DNA of 64,000 nucleotides, taken from assembly GCF_002192455.1 (NCBI RefSeq), contig NZ_CP021744.1, forward strand, positions 2,046,001 to 2,110,000, read 5' to 3'. Within the stretch, counting starts at the first letter, position 1. Every line of letters begins with the position of its first letter. A program made the translations under genes and the position numbers. The notes below the pieces were generated by a model. That model worked only from the letters and a program-made list of their open reading frames with translations, was not told where the DNA came from and made no database searches. Of the stretch, positions 25,258 through 33,638 are shown piece by piece. Origin of the DNA: Streptomyces albireticuli (lineage in GTDB: Bacteria > Actinomycetota > Actinomycetes > Streptomycetales > Streptomycetaceae).

Positions 25258-26541
25258 TTGCCCAGCTCCTACCGCGACATATTCGCCGTCCCCGGCGCCA
25301 CGGCCTTCTCCGCCGCCGGGCTCCTCGGCCGGATGCCGCTCTCGATGCTGGGCATCGGCATCGTCACGATGATCTCCCAGGTCACCGGGCGGTACGGACT
25401 GGCCGGCGCGCTCTCCGCGGCGCTGGCGGTTTCGGCCGCCGTGGTCGGCCCGCAGATATCCCGGCTCGTCGACCGGCACGGACAGCGCCGGGTGCTGCGC
25501 CCGGCCATGCTGGTCGCCGTGGCCTCGGTGGCGGGGCTGGTGCTCAGCACCCAGCAGCGCTGGCCGGACTGGACGCTCTTCCTCTTCGCGGCCTGCGCGG
25601 GCACCACGCCGAGCGTGGGGTCGATGGTGCGGGCCCGCTGGGCGGCGGTCTACGGCGGCACCCGCGAGCTGCACACGGCATACGCCTTCGAGTCCGTGGT
25701 CGACGAGGTGTGCTTCATCATCGGGCCGATCCTGTCGATCGGGCTGTCCACGGCCTGGTTCCCGGAGGCCGGTCCCCTGCTGGCCGCCGCCTTCCTCGCG
25801 GCCGGCGTCTGGTGGCTGACGGCGCAGCGCGGCACCGAGCCCGCCCCGCACCCCCGCGGTCAGCACTCCGGGGGCTCCGCGCTGCGCTCGCGCGGCCTCC
25901 AGGTGCTGGTCGCGACGTTCGTCGCGATGGGCGCGATCTTCGGCACGGTCGACGTGGTGACGGTCGCCTTCGCCGAGGACGAGGGCCACAAGGCGATGGC
26001 GAGCCTGGTGCTCGCCGTGTACGCGCTGGGTTCCTGCCTGGCGGGCGCGGTCTTCGGACTGCTGCACCTGAAGAGCGACATGGCCCGCCGCTGGCTCCTG
26101 GGCGTGTGTGCGATGGCCGTGAGTATGATCCCCCTCCAACTGGTCGGGAGCCTGCCGTTCCTGGCCGTGGCGCTCTTCCTCGCGGGGCTGTCCATCGCGC
26201 CGACCATGGTGACGACGATGGCCCTCGTCGAGCAGCACGTACCGCGCGCGCAGCTGACCGAGGGCATGACCTGGACGAGCACGGGGCTCGCGGTCGGCGT
26301 GGCGCTGGGGTCGTCGGCCGCCGGCTGGGTGGTCGACGCCGCCGGCGCCGAGGCGGGGTACGCGGTGGCCGGTGTGGCGGGAGCGCTCGCGGCGGCGGTC
26401 GCGTTCCTGGGATACCGCCGGCTCCGGGAGCCGGCGCCGCAGCGGCCCGGTCCGTCCGTGCCGCAGGCAAGGGGAGGGGCTGGGGCACATGACGGGGACG
26501 ACGACCGCGGCGGGGACCGCGACAAGGGGTGCGTGGCGTAA
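25258..26541 (+). CDS. MFS transporter
   Basis: A 427-residue major-facilitator protein with about 12 hydrophobic helices, a loop between helices 2 and 3 with the degenerate motif RLVDRHGQRRVLRP, and a long charged C-terminal tail ending in repeated Asp/Gly/Arg. The TTG at 25258 starts just before the first helix; no strong ribosome site is seen. The substrate is unknown; the set of motifs fits drug or sugar efflux. It is divergent from the ferrochelatase gene, and its last 53 bases overlap the next gene, so the two are coupled. Confidence 0.8.
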   Translation: MPSSYRDIFAVPGATAFSAAGLLGRMPLSMLGIGIVTMISQVTGRYGLAGALSAALAVSAAVVGPQISRLVDRHGQRRVLRPAMLVAVASVAGLVLSTQQRWPDWTLFLFAACAGTTPSVGSMVRARWAAVYGGTRELHTAYAFESVVDEVCFIIGPILSIGLSTAWFPEAGPLLAAAFLAAGVWWLTAQRGTEPAPHPRGQHSGGSALRSRGLQVLVATFVAMGAIFGTVDVVTVAFAEDEGHKAMASLVLAVYALGSCLAGAVFGLLHLKSDMARRWLLGVCAMAVSMIPLQLVGSLPFLAVALFLAGLSIAPTMVTTMALVEQHVPRAQLTEGMTWTSTGLAVGVALGSSAAGWVVDAAGAEAGYAVAGVAGALAAAVAFLGYRRLREPAPQRPGPSVPQARGGAGAHDGDDDRGGDRDKGCVA

Positions 26542-27820
26542 CTGGGCGGGGAACGTCACCGCCCGCCCCGCGCGGACCGTGGCACCGGCGAGCACGGCGG
26601 AGCTGGCGGCCGAGGTGGCGCGGGCCGCGGCGGACGGCCTGCGGGTCAAGGCCGTCGGCACGGGGCACTCCTTCACGGCGGCGGCCGCCACCGACGGCCT
26701 GCTGATCCGCCCCGACCGCCTCACCGGCGTCCGGGGCGTCGACCGGCGCGCCGGGACGGTGACGGTGGCCGCCGGCACCACGCTGCGCAGGCTCAACGCG
26801 GAGCTGGCCGCGCGGGGACTGTCGCTGGCCAACATGGGCGACATCATGGAGCAGACCGTCTCCGGGGCGGTCAGCACCGGCACCCACGGCACGGGCCGCG
26901 ACTCGGCCTCGCTCTCCGCCCAGGTCAGAGCCCTGGAGCTGGTGACCGCCGACGGCTCGGCGCTCCGCTGCTCGGCGGGTGAGAACCCCGAGGTCTTCGC
27001 GGCGGCCCGGCTGGGCCTGGGCGCGCTGGGCGTGATCAGCGAGCTCACCTTCGCGGTGGAGCCCTCGTTCCTGCTCAGGGCCTGCGAGGAGCCGATGGGG
27101 CTGGGCCGGGTGACGGCCGAGTTCGATCAGCTCGTCGCCGAGAACGAGCACTTCGAGTTCTTCTGGTTCCCCCACACGCACAGCTGTGTCACCAAGCGCA
27201 ACAACCGCAGCGCGGGTCCCGCGTCCCCGCCCGGCCGGGTCAGCGCCTGGGTCGAGGACGAGCTGGTCTCCAACGGACTCTTCCAGGCCGTCTGCACGGC
27301 CGGCCGCGCGGTGCCCGCGGCCGTGCCCGGCCTGGCCCGGGTGGCCGGCCGCGCCCTGTCCGCCCGCACCTACACCGACGACGCCTACAAGGTCTTCACC
27401 AGCCCGCGCCGCGTCCGCTTCGTGGAGATGGAGTACGCCCTGCCGCGCGAGGCCACGCTGGCGGCGCTGGCCGAACTCAGGGCGATGATCGAACGCTCGC
27501 GGCTGCGGATCGGCTTCCCCGTGGAGATACGGACCGCGCCGGCCGACGACATCCCGCTGTCCACGGCGCACGGCCGGGAGACGGCCTACATAGCGGTGCA
27601 CATGTACCGGGGCGCGCCGTACCGCGCGTACTTCGCCGCGGCGGAGCGGATCATGACGGCGCACGGGGGGCGGCCGCACTGGGGGAAGCTGCACGGCCGC
27701 GACGCGGAGTACCTGGCGGGGGTGTATCCGCGGTTCGGGGAGTTCGTGGCGCTGCGGGACCGGCTGGATGCCGGGCGGGTGTTCGGGAACGCGTATCTGC
27801 GGCGGGTGCTGGGCGGGTGA
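26489..27820 (+). CDS. FAD-linked oxidase, D-arabinono-1,4-lactone oxidase family
   Basis: A 443-residue flavoprotein of the vanillyl-alcohol-oxidase fold. The FAD-binding domain has VKAVGTGHSFTAAAATDGLL; its His is at the position of the covalent FAD link in aldonolactone and alditol oxidases. GAVSTGTHGTGRDSASLS follows. The C-terminal ALO domain ends HWGKLHGRDAEYLAGVYPRF and NAYLRRVLG. It probably oxidises a sugar lactone or polyol, reducing oxygen or an electron carrier. The ATG at 26489, with GGAGG upstream, lies inside the 3' end of the transporter gene, suggesting coupled synthesis and perhaps a shared substrate. Confidence 0.85.
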   Translation: MTGTTTAAGTATRGAWRNWAGNVTARPARTVAPASTAELAAEVARAAADGLRVKAVGTGHSFTAAAATDGLLIRPDRLTGVRGVDRRAGTVTVAAGTTLRRLNAELAARGLSLANMGDIMEQTVSGAVSTGTHGTGRDSASLSAQVRALELVTADGSALRCSAGENPEVFAAARLGLGALGVISELTFAVEPSFLLRACEEPMGLGRVTAEFDQLVAENEHFEFFWFPHTHSCVTKRNNRSAGPASPPGRVSAWVEDELVSNGLFQAVCTAGRAVPAAVPGLARVAGRALSARTYTDDAYKVFTSPRRVRFVEMEYALPREATLAALAELRAMIERSRLRIGFPVEIRTAPADDIPLSTAHGRETAYIAVHMYRGAPYRAYFAAAERIMTAHGGRPHWGKLHGRDAEYLAGVYPRFGEFVALRDRLDAGRVFGNAYLRRVLGG

Positions 27821-27880
27821 GCGCGGCGGGTGGGGCGGGTGGGGTTTTCCCCTACCCGCCCCTTCCCGAATGTCCTCAGA

Positions 27881-27914
27881 CGCCGGACGGGCTGGAGGAC
27901 CAGCCCGTCCGGCG
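27881..27914. terminator. Intrinsic terminator of a common Streptomyces type
   Basis: A perfect 15-bp stem (27881-27895 and 27900-27914) with an AGGA loop, 60 bases after the oxidase stop. The sequence (CGCCGGACGGGCTGG arm) is close to a hairpin found many times in Streptomyces genomes downstream of genes. Confidence 0.85.
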
Positions 27915-28285
27915 GTCGGGAGTCGGCACCCGGGCCAGGGCCGGGAACCGGAAGGGGTCGGGGCGGGGGCTGGGCCGGGAGCCGGAGTCCGAGCCTGAGC
28001 CTGGGGCGGGGCCCGGAGCCAAGGCCCGGGCCGGAGCCCGAGCCGGGGCCTGGGGCCAAGGCCCGAACCGGGAGCCGGAGCCCGAGCCGGCGCCTAGGGA
28101 CGTAGCCGGGATCCGGAGCCGGCGCCTCGGCCCGGGCGGAGCCCGGGGCCGCAGCCCGAGGCAGTACCTGGGCCTGGGGCCGTAGCCCGGGCCCTAGCCG
28201 GGAGCCGGAGTCCGGGCCGGGGCCCGAGCCGGAGGCCCGAGCCGGGCCCGGGGCGGAGGCCCAGGGCGGGGGCCCGGGGCGGGGG
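27915..28285. repeat. Degenerate GC-rich hexanucleotide tract
   Basis: About 370 bases of low-complexity sequence built from variants of GGAGCC, GGGCCC and GAGCCG, with many near-repeats such as CGGGAGCCGGAGYCCGAGC. It is open over part of its length on both strands and would encode Pro/Gly/Arg/Ser repeats, but there is no ribosome site or family match, so I do not call a gene. It separates the oxidase terminator from the 3' end of the disordered-tail membrane protein. Confidence 0.6.
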
Positions 28286-28289
28286 CCGG

Positions 28290-29411
28290 TTACGAGACCG
28301 GGGTCTGCTTGCCCGTTGTGGACGTGCCCGCCGCCGCGTTCTGCTCCGGCGGCTTCGGCGTGCTCTGGCCGCCGCCCGTGGTGCCCTGCCCGCCGGTCGT
28401 CGTCCCGCCACCGGTCGTCTTGCCGTCGTCACCGCCCTTGCCGCTGTCCGGGGACTGCCCGCCCCCGGAGGGGTTCGGCTTCGGGGACTGCGAGGAGCCG
28501 CCCGTGGACGGGTCCACCGGGTCCGGGGACGTGGACGGGTCCGGCGACCGCTTGCCCGGGTCGCCGCCCGGCTCGGACGTGCCGGGGTCCGGCTTGCCGC
28601 CGCCGTCGGAGTCCTCGCCGTTCTCCTGACCGCCGCCGGACTCCGAGCCGTGCCCGGGGCCGCGCTCGGGCGCGGGGTCCTGCTTCTTGCCCGAGTTCCC
28701 GCCGGTCAGGATCTGGCTGACGGAGGTGCCCTTGCCGCCGTCGGCGCTCTCGCCGCTGACCAGCTCGACGGCGGTCACCGTGCCCATGGCCAGCGCGAAG
28801 ATCGCGGCGGCGGCGAGCAGCGGGCGCTTGTAGCCGCGCCGGCGCGTGCCGTGTGTGGTGCCCGACGTGTACTCGTCATCGAAGGGGGCAGCCGTGCTGT
28901 CATGACCATCGGAGCGCGGATCAGCGTGCGGGCCGGAAAGCGCGCCCGCGTGTGCGCCGTTTCGCTCCGGCGGGTGGTTCACACCGGGCAACAGCTGTGT
29001 CGCGTCCACGGCAGGCCGCGGAGCGGCCGGATCGACACCGGGGAGCAGCCGCGTCGCGTCCGCGTCACCCGTCCGGCCCATCGGCCGGGTGCGATCCCGC
29101 TCGGGGCCGCCACGCCCGACCGCGCGGCCCGCGTCCTGGACCGGTACCTGGCGCATCTTCGGCCGTGCGGCCTGCGTCGTCGCCTCTCTGAGCTGCTCGC
29201 CCGTGCGCTTGAACAAGTGCTGGAAGATCGTGCCGCCCGACGTGGCCACGACACTGACGACGCCGGCGCCGATGACGGTGCCGTACACCCCGAGCTTGCC
29301 CGCGAGCAGTGCGGCGATCACCGCCGCCAGGGCGCTGCCGGCGACCTGCGCGACGCTCAGTTCCAGACGCTTGTTCTTCTGTTTTGCCTCGCTTTCGCCT
29401 TTGTCGTCCAT
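28290..29411 (-). CDS. Membrane protein with disordered Gly/Pro/Ser/Thr-rich tail
   Basis: A 373-residue protein of unknown function. It begins with a charged cytoplasmic stretch and a small-residue hydrophobic region (VAGSALAAVIAALLAGKLGV and GTVIGAGVVSVVATSGGTIF, about residues 24-62). A polar linker carries two copies of a motif (DATRLLPGVDP, DATQLLPGVNH). A further membrane helix follows (LLAAAAIFALAMGTVTAVEL, about 200-219), then a long tail rich in Gly, Ser, Pro, Asp and Thr. The tail is probably extracytoplasmic and disordered. It is divergent from sepH with a shared 379-base regulatory region. The neighbour is a cell-division gene, so an envelope or division role is possible but unproven. 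Confidence 0.7.
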   Translation of the reverse strand: MDDKGESEAKQKNKRLELSVAQVAGSALAAVIAALLAGKLGVYGTVIGAGVVSVVATSGGTIFQHLFKRTGEQLREATTQAARPKMRQVPVQDAGRAVGRGGPERDRTRPMGRTGDADATRLLPGVDPAAPRPAVDATQLLPGVNHPPERNGAHAGALSGPHADPRSDGHDSTAAPFDDEYTSGTTHGTRRRGYKRPLLAAAAIFALAMGTVTAVELVSGESADGGKGTSVSQILTGGNSGKKQDPAPERGPGHGSESGGGQENGEDSDGGGKPDPGTSEPGGDPGKRSPDPSTSPDPVDPSTGGSSQSPKPNPSGGGQSPDSGKGGDDGKTTGGGTTTGGQGTTGGGQSTPKPPEQNAAAGTSTTGKQTPVS

Positions 29412-29790
29412 CTCCTGCCTCTGTTAGCTCTTCGGTCCCTCTTGCAGCTAGAAGAGACATTCGAGCGTAACGAACAGTTCCGATTCGGGCGATTGTGTGA
29501 ACCTCGACACCCGGACAACAGCCGTCCGTGTCGGAGGCTCCGGACCAACTCCCTTCTCCCGCGTGAACTTCGATGGCGCGCCGATCCACCCCCCGTGGCC
29601 CGAATGGAGTACTGTGGCGAGCCCTGGCCCGGTGTCCCGTCCGGCTGCCCGGACCCAACGGGAGGGATCCAGGCGGCTCTCGCCCCGTCAACTCGGCAAT
29701 GTTGTGGCAGGCTGCACCCGGGCAGGCCACACTCGACTAGCGGAAGCAGCGACGCAGGTGACGTCGGCAGGCACCACCCGGGAGGTCCCC
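29412..29790. other. Divergent regulatory region upstream of sepH
   Basis: This 379-base region carries the start signals of the membrane-protein gene (minus; GGCAGG just before the ATG) and sepH (plus; GGGAGG). The sepH reading frame stays open upstream of 29791, but that extension has no family similarity and I leave it out. No promoter boxes can be assigned with confidence. Confidence 0.4.
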
Positions 29791-30837
29791 ATGCCCGAAC
29801 TGCGTGTCGTGGCCGTCTCCAACGACGGCACACGGCTGGTGCTCAAGGCTGCGGACAGCACGGAGTACACCCTTCCCATCGACGAACGGTTGCGTGCGGC
29901 CGTACGTAACGACCGTGCTCGCCTGGGCCAGATCGAGATCGAGGTGGAGAGCCATCTCCGCCCCCGCGACATCCAGGCACGTATACGCGCAGGCGCCTCC
30001 GCCGAGGAGGTCGCCCAGCTCGCGGGCATCCCCGTGGAGCGCGTCCGCAGGTTCGAGGGCCCGGTGCTCGCCGAGCGCGCGTTCATGGCCGAGCGCGCCC
30101 GTAAGACGCCCGTAAGACGCCCCGGCGAGAACACCGGCCCCCCGCTCGGCGAGTCCGTGGCGGAGCGGCTGGTGCTGCGCGGCGCCGAGAAGGACAGCGC
30201 GCAGTGGGACTCCTGGCGGCGCGACGACGGCACCTGGGAGGTCCTACTCGTCTACCGGGCGGCAGGTGAGCCGCGGGCTGCGAGCTGGAGCTTCGACCCG
30301 CCGAGGCGGATCGTTCAGGCGATGGACGACGAGGCGCGGGCGCTCATCGGCGAGACCGACGACACGCCCGAGCCGAGCTTCCCCTTCGTGCCGCGCATCG
30401 CCCGGCTGCCCCGGGACAGGCCGCTGGACCGCAGCCAGGACCGGACTGCCGACAGGCAGTCCGGCGGCTCCGACGGTGACTCCGACGCCGCGACGGCGGA
30501 GGTGCCCAAGGAGCGGGATTCGCTGACGAGCCTGCTGGAGGCCGTGCCCAGCTTCCGCGGCGACATGGTCGTGCCCGAGCCGCCCTCGGTGGCCCCGGTG
30601 GTGGCCGAGGAGCCGGACGAGGAGGCGGAGGCCGTCGAGCCGCCGGCCCCGGCGGCCAGCGCGGGCGCGGCGTACGCCGATGTGCTGATGCCGCGGTCCG
30701 TGGCCGGTCACCGCGACCGGCTGACCGGCACGACGGACCGTCAGGCGGAGGCGGACGGCGTCCGGCCGGGCCGCCGGGCGGCGGTGCCCAGCTGGGACGA
30801 GATCGTCTTCGGCACACGCCGGAAAAAACAGGAATGA
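29791..30837 (+). CDS. sepH: SepH, FtsZ-associated cell division protein
   Basis: A 348-residue DUF3071 protein. The N-terminal domain starts MPELRVVAVSNDGTRLVLKA and includes a helix-turn-helix (GASAEEVAQLAGIPVERVRR, about 68-87), then VLAERAFMAERARKTP. The middle domain has DSWRRDDGTWEVLLVYRAA and a structured stretch up to about residue 190, followed by a variable acidic linker and a conserved C-terminal end (RAAVPSWDEIVFGTRRKKQE). SepH is an actinobacterial protein that binds FtsZ and stimulates its assembly, helping Z-ring formation in sporulating and vegetative hyphae. The GGGAGG ribosome site before 29791 and the match to the family N-terminus decide the start. Confidence 0.93.
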   Translation: MPELRVVAVSNDGTRLVLKAADSTEYTLPIDERLRAAVRNDRARLGQIEIEVESHLRPRDIQARIRAGASAEEVAQLAGIPVERVRRFEGPVLAERAFMAERARKTPVRRPGENTGPPLGESVAERLVLRGAEKDSAQWDSWRRDDGTWEVLLVYRAAGEPRAASWSFDPPRRIVQAMDDEARALIGETDDTPEPSFPFVPRIARLPRDRPLDRSQDRTADRQSGGSDGDSDAATAEVPKERDSLTSLLEAVPSFRGDMVVPEPPSVAPVVAEEPDEEAEAVEPPAPAASAGAAYADVLMPRSVAGHRDRLTGTTDRQAEADGVRPGRRAAVPSWDEIVFGTRRKKQE

Positions 30838-30910
30838 CGAAAAGACGACAAGAGAAGTAGCCATCCGTCACACCCCCGGCCCCGGCCGGGAACACCGCCG
30901 GCGGCCCGCC

Positions 30911-30933
30911 GCCCGGCCCCGCACGGGCCGGGC
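30911..30933. terminator. Weak hairpin between sepH and sulfurtransferase gene
   Basis: A 9-bp stem (GCCCGGCCC at 30911-30919, GGGCCGGGC at 30925-30933) with a CGCAC loop in the convergent gap. No T-run follows. It may be one of several overlapping hairpins in this GC-rich gap. Confidence 0.35.
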
Positions 30934-31009
30934 ACCCGGGCCGCCGGACGGCCGCCGGATCCCGGCGGTACGGAAACCGCCGGGCCGCAGACCTTCGGCC
31001 CGGAGACCG

Positions 31010-31855
31010 TCAGCCCGGCAGGGGCCCCGTGGCGACCGGGCGGGACGGGTCGGCCGACCACTCGCTCCAGGAGCCCACGTAGAGGGCCGCCGGGGTGCCC
31101 GCCACCGCCAGGGCCAGCACCTCGTGCGCCCCGGAGACGCCCGAGCCGCAGTAGACGCCCACCTCCGGGCCCGGCTCCCCCGCCGCCCCGAGCTCCGTGA
31201 ACCGCGCGGCGAGCTCCTTCGCGGGCCGGAACCGCCCGTCCGCGCCGACGTTCTCCGTGGTCGGCGCCGAGACCGCGCCGGGGATGTGCCCGCCCACCCG
31301 GTCGATCGGCTCGACCTCACCGCGATACCGCTCCCCCGCCCGCGCGTCCAGCAGCAGCCCCCGCCGGGCGAGCGCCGCCGCGCCGTCCGCGTCCAGCAGC
31401 GGCAGCGCGCCGGGCTCCGGGGCGAAGTCGCCCTCCACCGGCGCCGGGGCCTCCGTGGTCAGGGGCCCGCCCCGCGCGGTCCACTCCGCCAGCCCGCCGT
31501 CGAGGACCCGTACGTCCCCGTGCCCGGCCCAGCGCAGCAGCCACCAGGCGCGGGCCGCGGCCCAGCCCTGGCCGCCGTCGTAGACCACCACGGGCCGGTC
31601 CGCGCGGACACCGGCCCGCCGCATGGCCGCCCCGAACTCCTCGGCGTCCGGCAGCGGATGCCGCCCCGCGCCCTCCCCCGCCGGGCCCGCGAGCTCGGTG
31701 TCGAGGTCGACGAAGACCGCGCCGGGCAGGTGCCCCGCCTCGTACGCCGGGCGGCCGGGCGGGCCGCCGAGCTGCCAGCGGACGTCCAGCAGGGTGGGCG
31801 GCCGGTCGCCCGTCGCCACGTTCATGAGTTCGACTGCGGTGATGAGAGGGGTCAT
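31010..31855 (-). CDS. Thiosulfate/3-mercaptopyruvate sulfurtransferase (tandem rhodanese)
   Basis: A 281-residue protein with two rhodanese domains. The first (about 1-135) has VVVYDGGQGWAAARAWWLLR, with Asp in place of the catalytic Cys, and is structural. The second (about 150-281) has the active site VYCGSGVSGAHEVLALAVAG with Cys at the loop and the CGSGV motif typical of 3-mercaptopyruvate or thiosulfate sulfurtransferases. It moves sulfane sulfur to cyanide or thiols. The ATG at 31855 begins at the domain start. It is convergent with sepH and divergent from the VOC gene. Confidence 0.88.
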   Translation of the reverse strand: MTPLITAVELMNVATGDRPPTLLDVRWQLGGPPGRPAYEAGHLPGAVFVDLDTELAGPAGEGAGRHPLPDAEEFGAAMRRAGVRADRPVVVYDGGQGWAAARAWWLLRWAGHGDVRVLDGGLAEWTARGGPLTTEAPAPVEGDFAPEPGALPLLDADGAAALARRGLLLDARAGERYRGEVEPIDRVGGHIPGAVSAPTTENVGADGRFRPAKELAARFTELGAAGEPGPEVGVYCGSGVSGAHEVLALAVAGTPAALYVGSWSEWSADPSRPVATGPLPG

Positions 31856-32121
31856 GGCCCCCATCCTGGCGTACCCGGCATTGGGCCGAACGGTCCTCTG
31901 GCCAGACCGCACGCGGTCGATCGATACTGGACCGCCATGACATCGGAGCGGGACCGAAAGGCGAATCCGGGCATTCTCCTGCGGGAACCCGTGAAACCCG
32001 GCGCGGCCGGGGGGCGCGCCACGGCCGGTGGTGCAAACATCTCCACGTGCCCCGTCCCGTACCACCCGCGCGCCGCGTGCCGGTGCGGGACGCGCGGCCA
32101 CCCCGATGGTCCGAGGAGAGA

Positions 32122-32931
32122 ATGACGATGACCGAGGTTTGGGGGTCTCCCCAGAGCGGTACGGGGGAGGCTCGGCACACCCCCGGCACCCCGTGCTGGA
32201 CGAGTCTGCTGGCGCACGACCTGGAATCGATCAAGGACTTCTACAGCGGCCTGTTCGGCTGGGCCTACTACAGCCCGGGCCCCCGCCAGCTGGGCCCGTA
32301 CGTCCGTGCCACCCTCGACGGCCGGGACGTCGCCGGGCTCGGTGAGCTGACGCCCGGCCGCCGGCTGCCGACCGCCTGGACCACGTACCTCGCCAGCGAC
32401 GACGCCGACGAGGCGGCGGAGTGGATCCGCTGCTGCGGCGGCACGGTCGGGGTCGGGCCGCTGGCCGCGGAGGACGCCGGGCGGCTGGTGATCGCCTCCG
32501 ACCCGGCCGGGGCGCCGTTCGGCGTGTGGCAGGGGCAGCGGATGGCCGGCGCCCAGCTGTCCGGAGTGCCGGGCACACCCGTCTGGCACGAGCTGCTGAC
32601 CCGGCGGACGGCCACGGTCGTCAAGTTCTACCAGTCGCTCTTCGGATATCAGACCAAGCGGGCCGAGGCGCCGGACACCGACCGCCTCACGCTGCTCCTG
32701 GACGGCCGGCCGGTCGCCGCCGTGCGCGGCGTCGGGGCCGAGCTGCCCCGGGAGCGGGGCCCGCACTGGATGACGTACTTCGAGGTGGCGGACGCCGAGG
32801 ACGCGGCGGCGCGGGTGACCGGGCTGGGCGGCCGGGTGCTGCGGCCCCCGCACCAGGGGCCGGACGGTGACGAGACCACCGTCGCGGACCCGGAGGGGGC
32901 GGTCCTCACACTCCGGCGGACGGCTCGCTGA
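32122..32931 (+). CDS. VOC (glyoxalase/bleomycin-resistance fold) protein, two domains
   Basis: A 269-residue protein with two tandem VOC domains (about 25-140 and 150-268), each beginning with a W-x-x-L pattern (TPCWTSLLAHDLESIKDFYS; TPVWHELLTRRTATVVKFYQ) and ending in a strand that contacts the second metal site region (FGVWQGQRMAGAQ; DPEGAVLTLRR). The family includes dioxygenases, lyases and drug-binding proteins; the substrate here is unknown. The ATG at 32122 follows GAGGAG. The 3' end overlaps the end of tdk on the other strand by 26 bases. Confidence 0.82.
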   Translation: MTMTEVWGSPQSGTGEARHTPGTPCWTSLLAHDLESIKDFYSGLFGWAYYSPGPRQLGPYVRATLDGRDVAGLGELTPGRRLPTAWTTYLASDDADEAAEWIRCCGGTVGVGPLAAEDAGRLVIASDPAGAPFGVWQGQRMAGAQLSGVPGTPVWHELLTRRTATVVKFYQSLFGYQTKRAEAPDTDRLTLLLDGRPVAAVRGVGAELPRERGPHWMTYFEVADAEDAAARVTGLGGRVLRPPHQGPDGDETTVADPEGAVLTLRRTAR

Positions 32932-33577
32932 CGGGGTCGACGGGCAGCACGTCGGGCGACAGGGCAGCGGCGCGGGCCGCCGCCGCGGTCAGCCGGCGCC
33001 GGTGGTGGCGGCGGCACAGCACCTCGTAACCCACCACGGTCTCCGGCTGGTTGACGTCGCCGACGACGACCTGCGCGCCCTCGACGACCATCTGTCCGCC
33101 GACCGTACGGGCGTTGTGCGTGGCCCGCGCGCCGCACCAGCACAGCGCCTCGACCTGGAGCACCTCTATCCGGTCGGCCAGCTCGACGAGGCGCTGGGAG
33201 CCGGGGAAGAGCTTGGTGCGGAAGTCGGTGGTGATGCCGAAGGCGAAGACGTCGAGTTCGAGGTCGTCGACGACGCGGGCCAGCTGGTCGATCTGCTCCG
33301 GGGCGAGGAACTGCGCCTCGTCGGCGATGACGTAGTCCGCGCGGCCGCCCGCGGAGAGGTGGGCGACGATGTGCGCGTAGAAGTCGAACCCCTCGCCCGC
33401 CTCGACGGAGTCGGTGACCAGGCCGAGCCGGGAGGAGAGCTTGCCCTCGCCGGCGCGGTCGTTCCGGGTGAAGATCAGCCCTTGCAGGCCGCGGGCGGAC
33501 CGGTTGTGCTCGATCTGCAGAGCGAGGGTGCTCTTTCCGCAGTCCATGGTTCCGGAGAAGAACACCAGCTCGGGCAT
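32906..33577 (-). CDS. tdk: Thymidine kinase (type II)
   Basis: A 223-residue kinase that phosphorylates thymidine to dTMP. The P-loop is SGTMDCGKSTLALQIEH, Walker B and the catalytic acidic residue are in DYVIADEAQFLAPEQID, and the substrate lasso carries Zn-binding Cys (ALCWCGARATHNAR and VLCRRHH). The ATG at 33577 is preferred over one at 33598 because the family N-terminus begins MPELVFFSG. It follows the phosphatase-like gene by 61 bases on the same strand and may be in its operon. Confidence 0.93.
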   Translation of the reverse strand: MPELVFFSGTMDCGKSTLALQIEHNRSARGLQGLIFTRNDRAGEGKLSSRLGLVTDSVEAGEGFDFYAHIVAHLSAGGRADYVIADEAQFLAPEQIDQLARVVDDLELDVFAFGITTDFRTKLFPGSQRLVELADRIEVLQVEALCWCGARATHNARTVGGQMVVEGAQVVVGDVNQPETVVGYEVLCRRHHRRRLTAAAARAAALSPDVLPVDPVSEPSAGV

Positions 33578-33638
33578 GGGGAAGCCAATGCCTTTCATCA
33601 GTCGTCGTGTGGGGGGCGGGTGGGGCGGTGACGCGGGC

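Noticed and set aside
27830..28105. Open frames on both strands through the GC-rich tract, giving Pro/Gly/Arg/Ser repeats.
   Set aside because: They follow from the hexanucleotide repeat itself. There is no ribosome site, no family resemblance and no codon-position GC bias that sets one strand apart.
29497..29790. Open extension upstream of sepH.
   Set aside because: It lacks a start signal and similarity, while the ATG at 29791 has GGGAGG and matches the family N-terminus.
30091..30122. Tandem 11-base repeat CGTAAGACGCC inside sepH, suggesting a slippage mutation.
   Set aside because: The encoded RKTPVRRPGENTGPP stretch is what I recall in other SepH proteins, so the repeat is old and not a frameshift.
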